Below, piece after piece: positions 55,127 through 64,000 of a stretch of DNA of 64,000 nucleotides (its first letter is position 1; each line of letters opens with the position of its first letter). The notes under the pieces were generated by a model. It searched no databases. It was not told the origin of the DNA and saw only the letters and a list, made by a program, of their open reading frames with translations. The position numbers were made by a program, and so were the translations under genes. This stretch comes from Fusobacterium massiliense (GTDB taxonomy: Bacteria; Fusobacteriota; Fusobacteriia; Fusobacteriales; Fusobacteriaceae), in the NCBI RefSeq assembly GCF_900095705.1, contig NZ_LT608327.1, positions 496,001 through 560,000 on the forward strand, read 5' to 3'.

Positions 55127-56275
55127 ATGGAAAAACAAATTGGAACTATTTGTGTTCATGGACAAAAAGATAGAAGAAATATAGATAATACAGGAGCAAT
55201 TAGCTGTCCTATATATCAATCAGCAACTTTTGAACATCCAGCATTTGGACAATCGACAGGTTTTGATTATTCAAGATTACAAAATCCGACAAGAGAAGAA
55301 TTAGAAAGAGTAGTTTGTGACTTAGAAAATGGAATAGATGCTGTAGCATTTAGCACTGGAATGGCAGCTGTCACAACCTTAATAGAAATATTATCTCCAG
55401 GAGATCATATTGTTGCAACTGATGATTTATACGGGGGAACTATTAGATTATTGGAAAATATTTCTAAAAAAAATGGCCTTTCTACAACTTTTATTGAAAG
55501 TGATAACATTGAAAATGTAAAAAATGCCATCAATAAAAATACAAAAATGATATACATTGAAACTCCAACAAATCCAATGATGAAAGTTACAGATTTACAG
55601 GAAGTAGCTAAAATAGCAAAGGAAAATAACTGTATATTAGTTGTAGACAATACTTTTTTAACCCCTTATTTTCAAAAACCTCTTGACTTAGGTGCAGATG
55701 TAGTTGTTCATAGTGGGACAAAATATTTAGCTGGTCATAATGACACTTTAGCTGGATTTTTAGTTACAAACTCTGAAGAACTTAAAGAAAAAATAAGATA
55801 TATTTATAAAACAACAGGAGCTTGTTTAGCACCATTTGATTCTTGGCTTGTATTAAGAGGTATAAAAACTTTACATATAAGAATGGAACAACATCAAAAA
55901 AATGCTACTAAAATAGCTGAATGGTTGAAAACTCAAAAAGCTGTTAAAAATGTTTACTATACAGGTTTGGCAGAACATCCATCAATAGAAATTTCTAAAA
56001 AACAAAGCAAGGGCTTTGGTGGAATGGTATCTTTTCATGTAGATAGTCCAGATAGAGCAAAAAAAATACTAAAAGATGTAAAAATAATAAAGTTTGCTGA
56101 AAGTTTAGGTGGAATTGAAAGTCTAATAACTTATCCTATGTATCAAACACATGCTGATGTTCCTATGGATGAAAGATTATCTAGAGGTATAAATGAATGC
56201 TTATTAAGATTATCTGTTGGAATAGAAGATGTTGAAGATTTAATAAAAGATTTAAACCAAGCTATAAATGATTAA
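55127..56275 (+). CDS. Cystathionine gamma-lyase/synthase-type PLP enzyme
   Basis: 382 residues of the Cys/Met metabolism PLP family. The PLP lysine is in VVHSGTKYLAGHND. Other landmarks are YSRLQNPTREELE, AFSTGMAAVTTLIE, DDLYGGTIRLLE and the C-terminal LRLSVGIEDVEDLI. The residue after YG is Gly, while methionine gamma-lyases have Cys there, which argues against MegL. Lyase, synthase or both remain possible. Such enzymes release H2S, pyruvate and ammonia from Cys in oral fusobacteria. AGAGGTGG precedes the ATG. It stands next to amino-acid importer 2. Confidence 0.92.
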   Translation: MEKQIGTICVHGQKDRRNIDNTGAISCPIYQSATFEHPAFGQSTGFDYSRLQNPTREELERVVCDLENGIDAVAFSTGMAAVTTLIEILSPGDHIVATDDLYGGTIRLLENISKKNGLSTTFIESDNIENVKNAINKNTKMIYIETPTNPMMKVTDLQEVAKIAKENNCILVVDNTFLTPYFQKPLDLGADVVVHSGTKYLAGHNDTLAGFLVTNSEELKEKIRYIYKTTGACLAPFDSWLVLRGIKTLHIRMEQHQKNATKIAEWLKTQKAVKNVYYTGLAEHPSIEISKKQSKGFGGMVSFHVDSPDRAKKILKDVKIIKFAESLGGIESLITYPMYQTHADVPMDERLSRGINECLLRLSVGIEDVEDLIKDLNQAIND

Positions 56276-56288
56276 TTCTCTATAAAAA

Positions 56289-56322
56289 AAAATCCTTGAT
56301 ATCTGCTGTCAAGGATTTTTTA
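56289..56322 (+). terminator. Terminator of the PLP enzyme gene
   Basis: AATCCTTGA and TCAAGGATT pair, followed by Ts. The arms resemble the tip of the dispersed repeat (CTTGACAG and CTGTCAAG). Confidence 0.85.
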
Positions 56323-56353
56323 TATTCTAAAAGTATAAATTTAATTAGAAAAT

Positions 56354-56490
56354 TAGTCTCGAGGCTGTGAACTTTTTTCTGTAAATTTTATTCTTCTATG
56401 ATTAAAATTACTTAATTAAGTTTAACATATTAATATAATATTGAGCCTGTTTTATTGAGCTCGTAGAACTCATACGGCTATCCAAAGACC
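56354..56490 (+). repeat. Dispersed hairpin repeat, copy 10 (interrupted)
   Basis: Starts TTAGTCTC and ends TTGAGCTCGTAGAACTCATA plus CGGCTATCC, but most of the left arm is replaced by about 70 AT-rich bases. Without it the hairpin cannot form. It lies between convergent genes. Confidence 0.7.
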
Positions 56491-56505
56491 TTATTTATTT
56501 TAAAT

Positions 56506-58089
56506 TCAACTTATTTTTTTTGTAAAAGATAAATCTACAATTTTTATACCATCAACTGCAGCACTCATTATTCCACCAGCATAACCTGCCCCTTCTCCTA
56601 TTGGAAAAAGTCCTTTTATACTTATAGATTCTCCTTTTATATCTCTCAATATTTTTACTGGAGCTGATGTTCTAGTTTCTGGACCTATAAGATTAACTCT
56701 TCTTGAAATAAATAAATTATTTTTACTCCAATTTTCAAAAGCTGTTTGTAAATTTCTTGTAATATAATCAGGAAAAAATTCATTCATATTATATGAACAT
56801 AGTTCCATTTTATAACTACTTTCTATTTCAAAACTAGTCTTTTTATTTTTCATAAAATCTATAATATTTTGGTAAATAGCTCCGTATTTACCAACGATTT
56901 CATAATTTCTTTTTTCAATTTCTTCTTGTAAATGCATTCCAGAAAAAATTTGATTTCCATAATCTTTTTCAGAGATTCCAACTACTATTGCAGAATTTGA
57001 AAATTTCCCATTTCTTGTTGAATAGCTCATACCATTTACCAATGAGCCTCCAATTTCAGAAGTGGCATTAACTATTTCTCCACCAGGACACATACAAAAT
57101 GAAAAAGTTCCTCTAGTTTCTTTTTTATTGTTAAAAGCCATATTATAAGTTGCAGCTTCTAAAAGAGGATTTTTCACAGCTTCTCCATATTGCATTTTAT
57201 CAATATCTTCTCTAAAATGTTCTATTCTAACTCCTATAGCAAAAGGCTTATTTTCTATTGCAACTCCTCTTTTATATAACATTTTATAAGTATCTCTAGA
57301 AGAATGGCCTATTGCAAAAATGGCCTTATCTATTGGATAAGTATAGCTATTATTAGTATTTACATCTAAAATTTTTAATCCTACTAATTCTGAATTTAAT
57401 ACTTCAATATCTTCTACCAAAGAATTAAAATAAAATTTTCCACCCATAGACTTAATCTTTTCTCTCAAATTTTTTACTACAGTTCTTAATACATCAGTTC
57501 CAATATGAGGTTTATAATTCCAAAAAATTTCTTCTTGAGCACCGCAATCGATTAAATCTTTAAAGACTTTTTCTATATATTCACTTTTTATTCTAGTATT
57601 TAATTTACCATCTGAATATGTCCCTGCTCCACCTTCTCCAAATTGTATATTTGAATTAGGATTTAATATTCCAGTTTTTATAAAATTGGCTGTTGTTTTG
57701 TTTCTTTTATCTACTTCTTCTCCTCTTTCAAAAACAATGGGAATATATCCATATTCAGCAAGTCTTAATGCAGAAAAAAGTCCAGCTGGTCCTGTTCCTA
57801 CAACTGCTATTTCTCTTTTTGGATAAAGTGGTAACCTTTTATCGTATATTTCTTCTTGTGCAATAGAAAGTTTTTTATATTTCTCAATATTTATATCTTT
57901 TTTTAAATCAATTTCTAAAGTATAAATAAATTTTATATCTCTCTTATTTCTGCTATCTATAGATTTTTTTAGATACTTCAAACTTTCAATATTATTTTTA
58001 TTTATTCCATTTTTTTCAAGTTCCATATATATTTCTTTATTTTGATCTTTATTTATAGAAACTATTATATTATTAATATTTATTTTCAT
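56506..58089 (-). CDS. NAD(P)/FAD-dependent dehydrogenase (COG2509-like)
   Basis: 527 residues. A N-terminal domain of about 100 residues precedes the FAD-binding fold IAVVGTGPAGLFSALRLAEYGY. The family segment NSNIQFGEGGAGTYSDGKLNTRIKS is diagnostic, with AIGHSSRDTYKML and SFCMCPGGEIVNATSE further on. The C-terminus reads LFPIGEGAGYAGGIMSAAVDGIK. The substrate of this widespread group is unknown. It is the last gene of the minus-strand series that runs from cobS down. Confidence 0.88.
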   Translation of the reverse strand: MKININNIIVSINKDQNKEIYMELEKNGINKNNIESLKYLKKSIDSRNKRDIKFIYTLEIDLKKDINIEKYKKLSIAQEEIYDKRLPLYPKREIAVVGTGPAGLFSALRLAEYGYIPIVFERGEEVDKRNKTTANFIKTGILNPNSNIQFGEGGAGTYSDGKLNTRIKSEYIEKVFKDLIDCGAQEEIFWNYKPHIGTDVLRTVVKNLREKIKSMGGKFYFNSLVEDIEVLNSELVGLKILDVNTNNSYTYPIDKAIFAIGHSSRDTYKMLYKRGVAIENKPFAIGVRIEHFREDIDKMQYGEAVKNPLLEAATYNMAFNNKKETRGTFSFCMCPGGEIVNATSEIGGSLVNGMSYSTRNGKFSNSAIVVGISEKDYGNQIFSGMHLQEEIEKRNYEIVGKYGAIYQNIIDFMKNKKTSFEIESSYKMELCSYNMNEFFPDYITRNLQTAFENWSKNNLFISRRVNLIGPETRTSAPVKILRDIKGESISIKGLFPIGEGAGYAGGIMSAAVDGIKIVDLSFTKKIS

Positions 58090-58112
58090 TCTAATTACCT
58101 TTTCTAATTATC

Positions 58113-58448
58113 TTAATCAGCTAAATCATTTAAATACTGAATATTAAGATTAATTTTATCAATATATGAATTAAATACTTTTAATTCTTCAATTTTTATA
58201 TTTTTTCTAGAATTTTTTATTTTTTGTGTTTCATTTTTCATTTTTTCAAATTTTTCTAAAATATTTTTTCTATCCTTATCATTTATTGGATTTTCTAATA
58301 TTTTAAAATATTCATCTGATAAAACTTCGTATTTTAACTGTAATTTTTCTTCAATTTCTTTTATAGGTGTATTATCATCTATATTATTTAAAAAAGAACA
58401 AGCATTAAAAAATGCTGTTAATACAAAAACATATAAAATTTTTCTCAT
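58113..58448 (-). CDS. Small putative lipoprotein
   Basis: 111 residues. The N-terminus is a lipoprotein signal with the lipobox FFNAC, then a short acidic linker, and the remaining 85 residues are helical, rich in Lys, Glu, Asn and Ile, and probably a coiled coil. No known family is recognised. It lies 6 bases after gpsA and 23 bases before the FAD protein gene, so it is part of the same transcript. Confidence 0.72.
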   Translation of the reverse strand: MRKILYVFVLTAFFNACSFLNNIDDNTPIKEIEEKLQLKYEVLSDEYFKILENPINDKDRKNILEKFEKMKNETQKIKNSRKNIKIEELKVFNSYIDKINLNIQYLNDLAD

Positions 58449-58454
58449 TTTCCC

Positions 58455-59465
58455 CTACTTCCAAAGATTCATTTCTATTTTTTTATCTCTTAACATAAGT
58501 TCATTTACAGCTTCTTTTGCATTTTTATTTTCAAAAAGAACCTCATAAATTTGTTCAATGATAGGCATTTCTACATTATACTTCTTAGCAGCTTCATATG
58601 CCGCTTTAGCACTATAAACACCTTCAACAACCATATTAACTTCTTTTATTGCATCTTCCAATTTGTAGCCTTTTCCTAATAAAATTCCAGCTTTTCTATT
58701 ACGACTATGTAAACTAGCACAAGTTACGATTAAATCCCCTAGACCTGTTAATCCATAAAAAGTTGACAAATCTCCTCCCATAGCAACTCCTAGGATAGAA
58801 ATTTCTTTTATTCCTCTTGTTATTAAGGCTGCTTTTGTGTTGTCACCATATCCCAGTCCATCTGCTATTCCTGCAGCTAAAGCTATAACATTTTTTAATG
58901 CTCCACCTATTTCTATTCCCCTCGTATCTTGGCTTGTATAAACTCTAAAATTTTGATTCATAAAAATATTCTGTAAATATTCTACTGTTTTTTTATCATG
59001 TGAAGATACAACACATGTCGTAGGTATCCCTCTTCCAACTTCTTCAGCATGACTTGGTCCTGATAAAACTGCTACTTTAACATTGGATTTTTGTATTTCT
59101 TCTTCTATGATATCAGTCATAGTATTTAAAGTATGTTCTTCTAATCCTTTAGATACATTTAATATAATTTGCTCATCATTAATTAAATCTTTTATATTAC
59201 TTGATATTTTTCTTATAGCAGATGATGGAACAGCTAGAATAACTATATTTTTATCTTTAATAGCCTCTTCTAAATTATGTGTTATAAAAATTTCTTCTGG
59301 TATCTTTATATTAGGTAATTTAGTCTTATTTTCTCTAATTTCTTTCAATTCTTCTACTTCTTTTTTATCATAAGACCAAATAGTAATTTTATGTCCGTTA
59401 GTATTTAATAAAATAGCTAAAGCTATTCCCCATCCACCTGAACCAATAACTGCAATTTTTGTCAT
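58455..59465 (-). CDS. gpsA: Glycerol-3-phosphate dehydrogenase [NAD(P)+]
   Basis: Makes sn-glycerol-3-phosphate from DHAP for phospholipid synthesis. The 336 residues show the Rossmann motif IGSGGWGIALAILLN, VLSGPSHAEEVGRGIPT, ALKNVIALAAGIADGLGYGDNTKAALITRG and GLTGLGDLIVTC with the catalytic Lys in ALKN. Length is normal. It overlaps the trmN6 stop by four bases (ATGA). Confidence 0.97.
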   Translation of the reverse strand: MTKIAVIGSGGWGIALAILLNTNGHKITIWSYDKKEVEELKEIRENKTKLPNIKIPEEIFITHNLEEAIKDKNIVILAVPSSAIRKISSNIKDLINDEQIILNVSKGLEEHTLNTMTDIIEEEIQKSNVKVAVLSGPSHAEEVGRGIPTTCVVSSHDKKTVEYLQNIFMNQNFRVYTSQDTRGIEIGGALKNVIALAAGIADGLGYGDNTKAALITRGIKEISILGVAMGGDLSTFYGLTGLGDLIVTCASLHSRNRKAGILLGKGYKLEDAIKEVNMVVEGVYSAKAAYEAAKKYNVEMPIIEQIYEVLFENKNAKEAVNELMLRDKKIEMNLWK

Positions 59466-60142
59466 GAGTTTTCCTCCGATATATAGTAATTCTCTACTTC
59501 CAATTTTACTTTTTTTCCTTTTACAGCTTCAACAAACATAATAGATGATATACTTTTTTCAGGATAAATGAATACTATCTTTTTTATTGAAAAATTATAT
59601 TCATCTAACTTTTTTATAATTTCAACGAGTCTATGTGTTCTATGAACAAAAAACAATGTCCCAATTGGCTTTAAAAATTTTTTTGCCAAAGATATAAATT
59701 CATCTAAGTTTAGTTGAATTTCGTGTCTTGAAATTGCTCTGTGTAAATTATCGTTTATTTTTTTCCCATTTAATTCCATATAAGGTGGATTGGATATTAC
59801 ATAGTCAAAATAATTTCCTTTTTTGTATTCTTTTACATCTAAATATTCAAAAGTTATATTTTTTTCTATATTATTTATTTTTAAATTTTTCTTAGCTCTC
59901 TCTATATTTTCTCCTTGAATATCAATTCCAATTATTTCATTCAAATATTTATTTTCAGATAAAAACAGAGGTAATACTCCATTCCCTGTTCCAATATCTA
60001 ATATTTTTGAATTACTTTTATTAATAGATTTCTCAGCTAACTTAAATAATACTACCGTATCTATTCCAAATTTAAAACCATCTTTTTTTTGAATAATTTT
60101 TTTCCCATCTAAATCTTCTAAAATCTCATCTTCTCTTAGCAT
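59462..60142 (-). CDS. trmN6: tRNA1(Val) (adenine(37)-N6)-methyltransferase-like
   Basis: 226 residues of the YfiC/TrmN6 type. It starts DLDGKKIIQKKDGFKFGIDTVVLFKL, has SAM motif I (ILDIGTGNGVLPLFL), motif post-I (EIIGIDIQ) and the catalytic NPPY (VISNPPYMELNG). It would methylate A37 of a tRNA. It follows ricT with one base between and overlaps gpsA. Homologous enzymes that act on other adenines cannot be fully excluded. Confidence 0.87.
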   Translation of the reverse strand: MLREDEILEDLDGKKIIQKKDGFKFGIDTVVLFKLAEKSINKSNSKILDIGTGNGVLPLFLSENKYLNEIIGIDIQGENIERAKKNLKINNIEKNITFEYLDVKEYKKGNYFDYVISNPPYMELNGKKINDNLHRAISRHEIQLNLDEFISLAKKFLKPIGTLFFVHRTHRLVEIIKKLDEYNFSIKKIVFIYPEKSISSIMFVEAVKGKKVKLEVENYYISEENS

Positions 60143-60143
60143 T

Positions 60144-61082
60144 TTATTCTTTCTCTAAAATTCTATTTTCAATTTCTTCTTTTGATTTCATATTTTTTAA
60201 AATACTAGCTTCTTTTCTATTAAATTTGATATCTTCTATATTAAACCTTGAAATTCCCTTATCTTGTACATCTATATAAAGAAAACCATTAAGAGGACTA
60301 ATACTAACTACTTTCCCTTCTCCCATCTGAGTTCCAACACTTTGATTTACAGCCGGAAAGTCTTTTAATGCTTCTTCATATTGAGCATATTCATAATTTA
60401 TACAACATAGAAGTCTTCCACAAACTCCTGATATTTTTGTAGGATTTATAACTAGCCCTTGATCTCTAGCCATTTTTACAGATACAGAATCAAATCTATT
60501 TATAAAAGTTTTACAACAAAGCTCTTTACCACAAGGTCCTATATTTCCTAATATTCTAGCTTCATCTCTAACACCTATTTGTCTTAATTCTATTCTTGTT
60601 CTAAAAATTAGGGCTAAATCCTTTACAAGTTCTCTAAAATCTATTCTTCCATTAGCAGTAAAATAGAAAATCAACTTTGATTTATCAAAAGTATATTCAC
60701 TTGTTATCAATTTCATTTCAAGTTGATGTTTTGATATTTTTTCTTTACAAATCTTAAAAGCTTCCTCAGCTTCTAATTTTTGTTCTATATAAGTTTCAAC
60801 TTCTTTATCACTTGCAAGCTTTAAAACTGGTTTTAAAGGTAAGACTAAATCTTTTTCCTTCATCATAATCGGATTACTTGAAGCTATACCTATTTCTTTA
60901 CCTCTTATAGTTTCAACAATAACCTTATCATTTTTTTTATATTTTTCTTCTCCTAATACCTCAAAATAATATCTCTTTTTTGTGATTTCAAAGGTTACTA
61001 CAAGAACTTTATGTAATCTCTCAGGATCCGTACTTATAATTACTTCTTTTTCTGTTAAATTCTCTTCTATAATATTTTCCAT
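60144..61082 (-). CDS. ricT: PSP1-domain protein, RicT/YaaT-like
   Basis: 312 residues containing the PSP1 C-terminal domain with the Cys-rich segment GPCGKELCCKTFINRFDSVSVKMA and SGVCGRLLCCINYEYAQYEEAL. In Bacillus RicT acts with RicA and RicF on Fe-S dependent RNase Y processing of mRNA. Partners ricA and ricF are not in this window. It lies 19 bases after the radC gene and is followed at once by trmN6, the same order as yaaT-yabB in Bacillus. Confidence 0.9.
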   Translation of the reverse strand: MENIIEENLTEKEVIISTDPERLHKVLVVTFEITKKRYYFEVLGEEKYKKNDKVIVETIRGKEIGIASSNPIMMKEKDLVLPLKPVLKLASDKEVETYIEQKLEAEEAFKICKEKISKHQLEMKLITSEYTFDKSKLIFYFTANGRIDFRELVKDLALIFRTRIELRQIGVRDEARILGNIGPCGKELCCKTFINRFDSVSVKMARDQGLVINPTKISGVCGRLLCCINYEYAQYEEALKDFPAVNQSVGTQMGEGKVVSISPLNGFLYIDVQDKGISRFNIEDIKFNRKEASILKNMKSKEEIENRILEKE

Positions 61083-61101
61083 TTATTATTTTTTCTCCAA
61101 T

Positions 61102-61806
61102 CTATATTAATCCTTCTTCTAAAAAACTAAAATAAGAATTTTTTGTTATAATAATATGCTCTATTAATATTGCACCAAAATTTTTTAATCCCTTTGCAAT
61201 CTCATTAGTTAAATCTATATCAGATTTTGAGGGATTGATATTACCTGATGGATGATTATGAGCTAAAATTATTGACTTAGCATTTAATTTTATCACATTT
61301 TTATATATCTCTCTAGGATAAACAGAACTTCTATCTAAAGTTCCTGATGAATTTTCCTCAAATTTTATTACTTCATTAGAGCTCGATAGATAAATTACAT
61401 AAAATTTTTCTATATTTCCAAAAGCTATTTTACTTCTTAAATATTTTAATAACATATCTTTATTTAAAATTTTTTCTTCTGATGAGTATTCAACCGGTTT
61501 TTCTTTTATACTTTGTTCATATAAAACAGTTGAAACATCTCCTATTAATTTTAAAAAAGTTATTGAATTTTCTCCTAATCCCTTAATATTCAAACTTTTT
61601 ATATCATTGTAGTCTGCTTTTAAAACTGCATTAACAGTTTTATATTTTTTTATTAGCTCTTTTGCAATAACTTTTGTATCTTTTCTAGGTATACTATATG
61701 TCAATAATAATTCTAAAATTTCATAGTCCAAAAATGTTTTTATTCCATTTTCTAAAAATTTTTGTCTTATTCTATTTCTATGTCCCAAGTTAATATTCTC
61801 ATCCAT
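61102..61806 (-). CDS. radC: RadC/JAB-family DNA repair-like protein
   Basis: 234 residues: an N-terminal helix-hairpin-helix-like part (LNIKGLGENSITFLKLIG) and a C-terminal MPN/JAB metalloprotease-like domain with the zinc motif IILAHNHPSGNINPSKSDID (HNHPSG with Asp). The usual annotation is DNA repair, but the molecular role of RadC is uncertain. It follows cobT with 20 bases between and precedes ricT. Confidence 0.93.
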   Translation of the reverse strand: MDENINLGHRNRIRQKFLENGIKTFLDYEILELLLTYSIPRKDTKVIAKELIKKYKTVNAVLKADYNDIKSLNIKGLGENSITFLKLIGDVSTVLYEQSIKEKPVEYSSEEKILNKDMLLKYLRSKIAFGNIEKFYVIYLSSSNEVIKFEENSSGTLDRSSVYPREIYKNVIKLNAKSIILAHNHPSGNINPSKSDIDLTNEIAKGLKNFGAILIEHIIITKNSYFSFLEEGLI

Positions 61807-61826
61807 ATTATCACCTATATTATCAA

Positions 61827-62909
61827 TTAATTAAATAACTTATACACCTCTTCAGGAGATTTCATTGTATTAATCATTTCTATAGCACATTCTATCATAG
61901 GATAAGCAAATACTGCTCCTGTTCCTTCTCCTAATCTCATATTCATATTTAAAAATACTTTTTCATTAAGATGATTTAAAATTAAATTTACACCCGGTTC
62001 TTCACTTTTGTGAGTAAATAACAAGTAATCTTGTATTAATGGATTTATTTTACAAGCAAGTAAAGCTGCAACAGATGATATAAAACCATCAACTAACATT
62101 AATTTTTTATTTAATGCACAACCTATATACATTCCTACCATACAAGCTATATCTAGACCTCCAACTGATGAAATCATATCTACAATATCCATATCGAAAG
62201 TATTATATTTTTCACAGGCTTCTTTAATAACTTTTTTCTTTTTATTTAATCCTTCTTGACTAAGTCCACCACCAAGTCCTACAACTTCATCTATATTTTC
62301 TTTTAATATTGAATATAAAAGAGCTGAACTTGTAGTAGTATTAGCTATTCCCATTTCTCCATTTGAAAAAATATCGAATTCTTTTGCTTTTTTATAAATA
62401 ATGTCTATTCCTATAAAAATTGCTTGTAAACATTCTTCTTCAGACATAGCTTTTTCTTTATAAAAATTATTAGTTCCTCTTCTTATTTTCTTATTAAAAA
62501 AATTAGGGTAAGTTCCTTTTATATCATTTTTTATTCCTACATCGATTAAATTAAATTCTATATTTAATTGATTTGTAAATATTCCTATTGCTGCAATTTT
62601 ATTAAGCATAGCTTCTGAAACAATAGCTGTATACTCTATAGGACATGAAGAAACTCCTTCCTCTATAACTCCATTGTCAGCTGCTGCAACAATATGGCAT
62701 TTTTTTTCTACTTTTTTTAATGGATACCCATATATTCCAGCTATTTTTTTACATATTTCTTCCAATATTCCCAAACTTCCTGCTGGTTTCATTTTTCTAT
62801 TTAATTCATTTTGAGCTTTCTTTATATTTTCTAAATTTACCTTTTCTATACTATTAGTTAAATCAAATAAATCTTTTTTTGTTTTAAGTTCTATTTTCAT
62901 ATTATCCAC
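61827..62909 (-). CDS. cobT: Nicotinate-nucleotide-dimethylbenzimidazole phosphoribosyltransferase
   Basis: Forms alpha-ribazole phosphate, the lower ligand precursor of cobalamin. The 360 residues show [61 protein letters not shown], and the catalytic glutamate in [16 protein letters not shown]. Length is normal. Together with cobC and cobS, directly upstream, it makes the lower-ligand part of cobamide assembly. Confidence 0.96.
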   Translation of the reverse strand: MDNMKIELKTKKDLFDLTNSIEKVNLENIKKAQNELNRKMKPAGSLGILEEICKKIAGIYGYPLKKVEKKCHIVAAADNGVIEEGVSSCPIEYTAIVSEAMLNKIAAIGIFTNQLNIEFNLIDVGIKNDIKGTYPNFFNKKIRRGTNNFYKEKAMSEEECLQAIFIGIDIIYKKAKEFDIFSNGEMGIANTTTSSALLYSILKENIDEVVGLGGGLSQEGLNKKKKVIKEACEKYNTFDMDIVDMISSVGGLDIACMVGMYIGCALNKKLMLVDGFISSVAALLACKINPLIQDYLLFTHKSEEPGVNLILNHLNEKVFLNMNMRLGEGTGAVFAYPMIECAIEMINTMKSPEEVYKLFN

Positions 62910-62922
62910 TTTCTAAAATTAT

Positions 62923-63498
62923 TTAATCTAATCTTGTAAGATAACAAAAATCTAAATTACCTTCAAGCACTACAACTGAACCATTTTTTATATCAAATTT
63001 CCAATAAACATCCATATTCCCAGCTATTAAATAAGCTAATATTGAGTTTATGATTCCCCAATGAGCAACAACCAAATTATCTTTTGAAAAATCTAATCTT
63101 TTTAAAAATGAAATTACCCTTTCATACATTTGAAAAGGACTTTCTCCTGTTTTATAATTAAAATTTTTCCAATCTTTTTCCATAAGTTTAGCTTCTTCCG
63201 GATATTTTGCTAAAATTTCTTCATATGTTAGTCCTTCAAAAATTCCAAAATTAAGCTCCTCTATATCCTTATCAAAAATTATATCTTTTTTTAAATGATT
63301 ACAGATTTCAGCAGTTTCTTTTGCTCTTTTTAACGGACTTGAATAAATATTATCGTAAGAAATATTTAAAAGTTTTTTCTTAGCCATATTTGCTTGTTCT
63401 ATTCCTAGTTCATTTAAAGATGGGTTTAATTTACCAAAAAAAACTTTATTATAATTCAATTCAGTTTGACCATGTCTTACCAATATTAATTTCCCCAT
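62923..63498 (-). CDS. cobC: Alpha-ribazole phosphatase-like histidine phosphatase
   Basis: 191 residues with the catalytic LVRHGQTELNYNKVF (His near 9), SSPLKRAKETAE, the acid in LNFGIFEGLTYEE and the second His in VAHWGIINSIL. On sequence alone it is only a histidine phosphatase. Position between cobS and cobT supports alpha-ribazole-5'-phosphate phosphatase. Spacing is 13 bases to cobT and 16 from cobS. Confidence 0.88.
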   Translation of the reverse strand: MGKLILVRHGQTELNYNKVFFGKLNPSLNELGIEQANMAKKKLLNISYDNIYSSPLKRAKETAEICNHLKKDIIFDKDIEELNFGIFEGLTYEEILAKYPEEAKLMEKDWKNFNYKTGESPFQMYERVISFLKRLDFSKDNLVVAHWGIINSILAYLIAGNMDVYWKFDIKNGSVVVLEGNLDFCYLTRLD

Positions 63499-63514
63499 TT
63501 TTTACTCCTAATAT

Positions 63515-64000
63515 TTAATAAAGGAAAAAAGAAGGAAGATACAATATTAAAAATAAATATAAAAGAGATGTAAGTTCAACTAAAGCTCCTAAAGTATCTC
63601 CAGTTATTCCTCCAATTTTTCTTTCAATTAATTTTGAAAAACCATAAGATATAAAAATTAATATTAAAATTATAATAAAATTTATTAGCATAATTTTTTT
63701 ATCAATCAAAGAGACAAAAATATAAGCCACTGTTAAAATAAAAGCAATAATAACATCAAATAACTTTGTATTATCAGCAAACATTTTCCCCATTCCTGTT
63801 GCTCTTGCATAAGGTGCAGAGGCACAACTAACAACGCTACATAGTCTAGATGCAACTGGATAAGTTAATACAGCAAACATTAAGTATTCTCCACCATATT
63901 CACTTGCAATTGAAAATAATAACACAAATTTTATTAAAAAATAAAGAATAAGTGCTAAAACTCCATTACTTCCTATTCTAGAATCTTTCATTATTTCTAG
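63515..64000 (-). CDS. cobS: Adenosylcobinamide-GDP ribazoletransferase (5' part outside window)
   Basis: Joins adenosylcobinamide-GDP to alpha-ribazole in the membrane. The frame is open to the right edge, so about 160 residues of an expected 250 are seen. EIMKDSRIGSNGVLALIL is the conserved metal-binding/substrate segment of CobS, and the rest is hydrophobic helices including LTYPVASRLCSVVS and GGITGDTLGALVELTSLLYLF. The Met at 63989-63991 is internal, not the start. It precedes cobC by 16 bases. Confidence 0.92.
   Translation of the reverse strand, partial: LEIMKDSRIGSNGVLALILYFLIKFVLLFSIASEYGGEYLMFAVLTYPVASRLCSVVSCASAPYARATGMGKMFADNTKLFDVIIAFILTVAYIFVSLIDKKIMLINFIIILILIFISYGFSKLIERKIGGITGDTLGALVELTSLLYLFLILYLPSFFLY

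Noticed and set aside
56370-56400. Segment TTTTTTCTGTAAATTTTATT inside hairpin repeat 10 as another IS left-end remnant.
   Set aside because: The match to the IS (CTTTTTCTGTAAAATTTATT) is short, has gaps and is low-complexity. Left open as chance.
61827-64000. A cobalamin riboswitch for the cobS-cobC-cobT genes.
   Set aside because: The genes are read leftward from beyond the right edge, so any riboswitch would be outside the window. Nothing like one is seen between them.

Overview
The window is strongly AT-rich DNA from a diderm bacterium that I place in Fusobacterium, near F. nucleatum or F. periodonticum. It mixes outer-membrane biology (a FadL-type outer-membrane protein, KdsB for Kdo/LPS) with a set of genes common in Firmicutes (SepF, RqcH, RapZ, RicT, a PASTA protein, class III FBPase). 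That combination, the codon bias and the type I-B CRISPR locus are the reasons. The species call is inference. I saw no rRNA, tRNA or prophage.

Layout. (1) 1-5030: end of a CBS-domain (CcpN-like) regulator, ppdK and fbp, a gluconeogenic operon. (2) 5100-7500: FadL-like porin and a TetR regulator. (3) 7518-12292, minus: sepF, then a PASTA protein-rsgA-rpe-MarR/FeoA-rqcH operon. (4) 12801-23161: a 23-repeat type I-B CRISPR array and its cas operon, read leftward. Interference genes cas6-cas8b-cas7-cas5-cas3 look intact, but cas4 is frameshifted, cas1 is cut to about 110 codons and cas2 is missing. The first gene of this operon is an AbiF-like HEPN protein preceded by a compact structured RNA with its own promoter. 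(5) 24308-25774 and 40913-42074: two degenerate copies of an IS91-like (HUH, Y2) element. (6) 25856-39462, minus: cupin, Rrf2, DUF1385, SpoIIE phosphatase, uvrC, rapZ, a CoA-disulfide-reductase-like flavoprotein, uvrA, AlkD-like protein, a circularly permuted SpoIID-like lipoprotein and kdsB. (7) 39584-40753: a histidine phosphatase and trmL. (8) 42078-48598, minus: a five-gene peptide/nickel ABC importer and a MATE exporter. (9) 48762-56275: a small leader transcript, two polar amino-acid ABC importers and a cystathionine lyase/synthase-type PLP enzyme. (10) 56506-64000, minus: FAD protein, small lipoprotein, gpsA, trmN6, ricT, radC, cobT, cobC and the start of cobS.

How it works together. 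Much of the window is nutrient handling typical of an amino-acid fermenter: two amino-acid importers, one peptide/metal importer, transsulfuration, and gluconeogenesis from pyruvate through PpdK and FBPase. DNA repair (UvrA, UvrC, AlkD-like, RadC-like) and cobamide tail assembly (CobT, CobC, CobS) are the other coherent groups.

Most notable. A predicted RNA antitoxin-like element precedes the AbiF-like gene at the head of the cas operon. A family of about ten dispersed 74-bp hairpin repeats lies at gene ends, with compensatory changes in both arms. The SpoIID-like protein has its two domain halves in swapped order. Both IS copies carry the same in-frame TGA. A 15-codon leader ORF sits in its own promoter-terminator unit upstream of an amino-acid importer.
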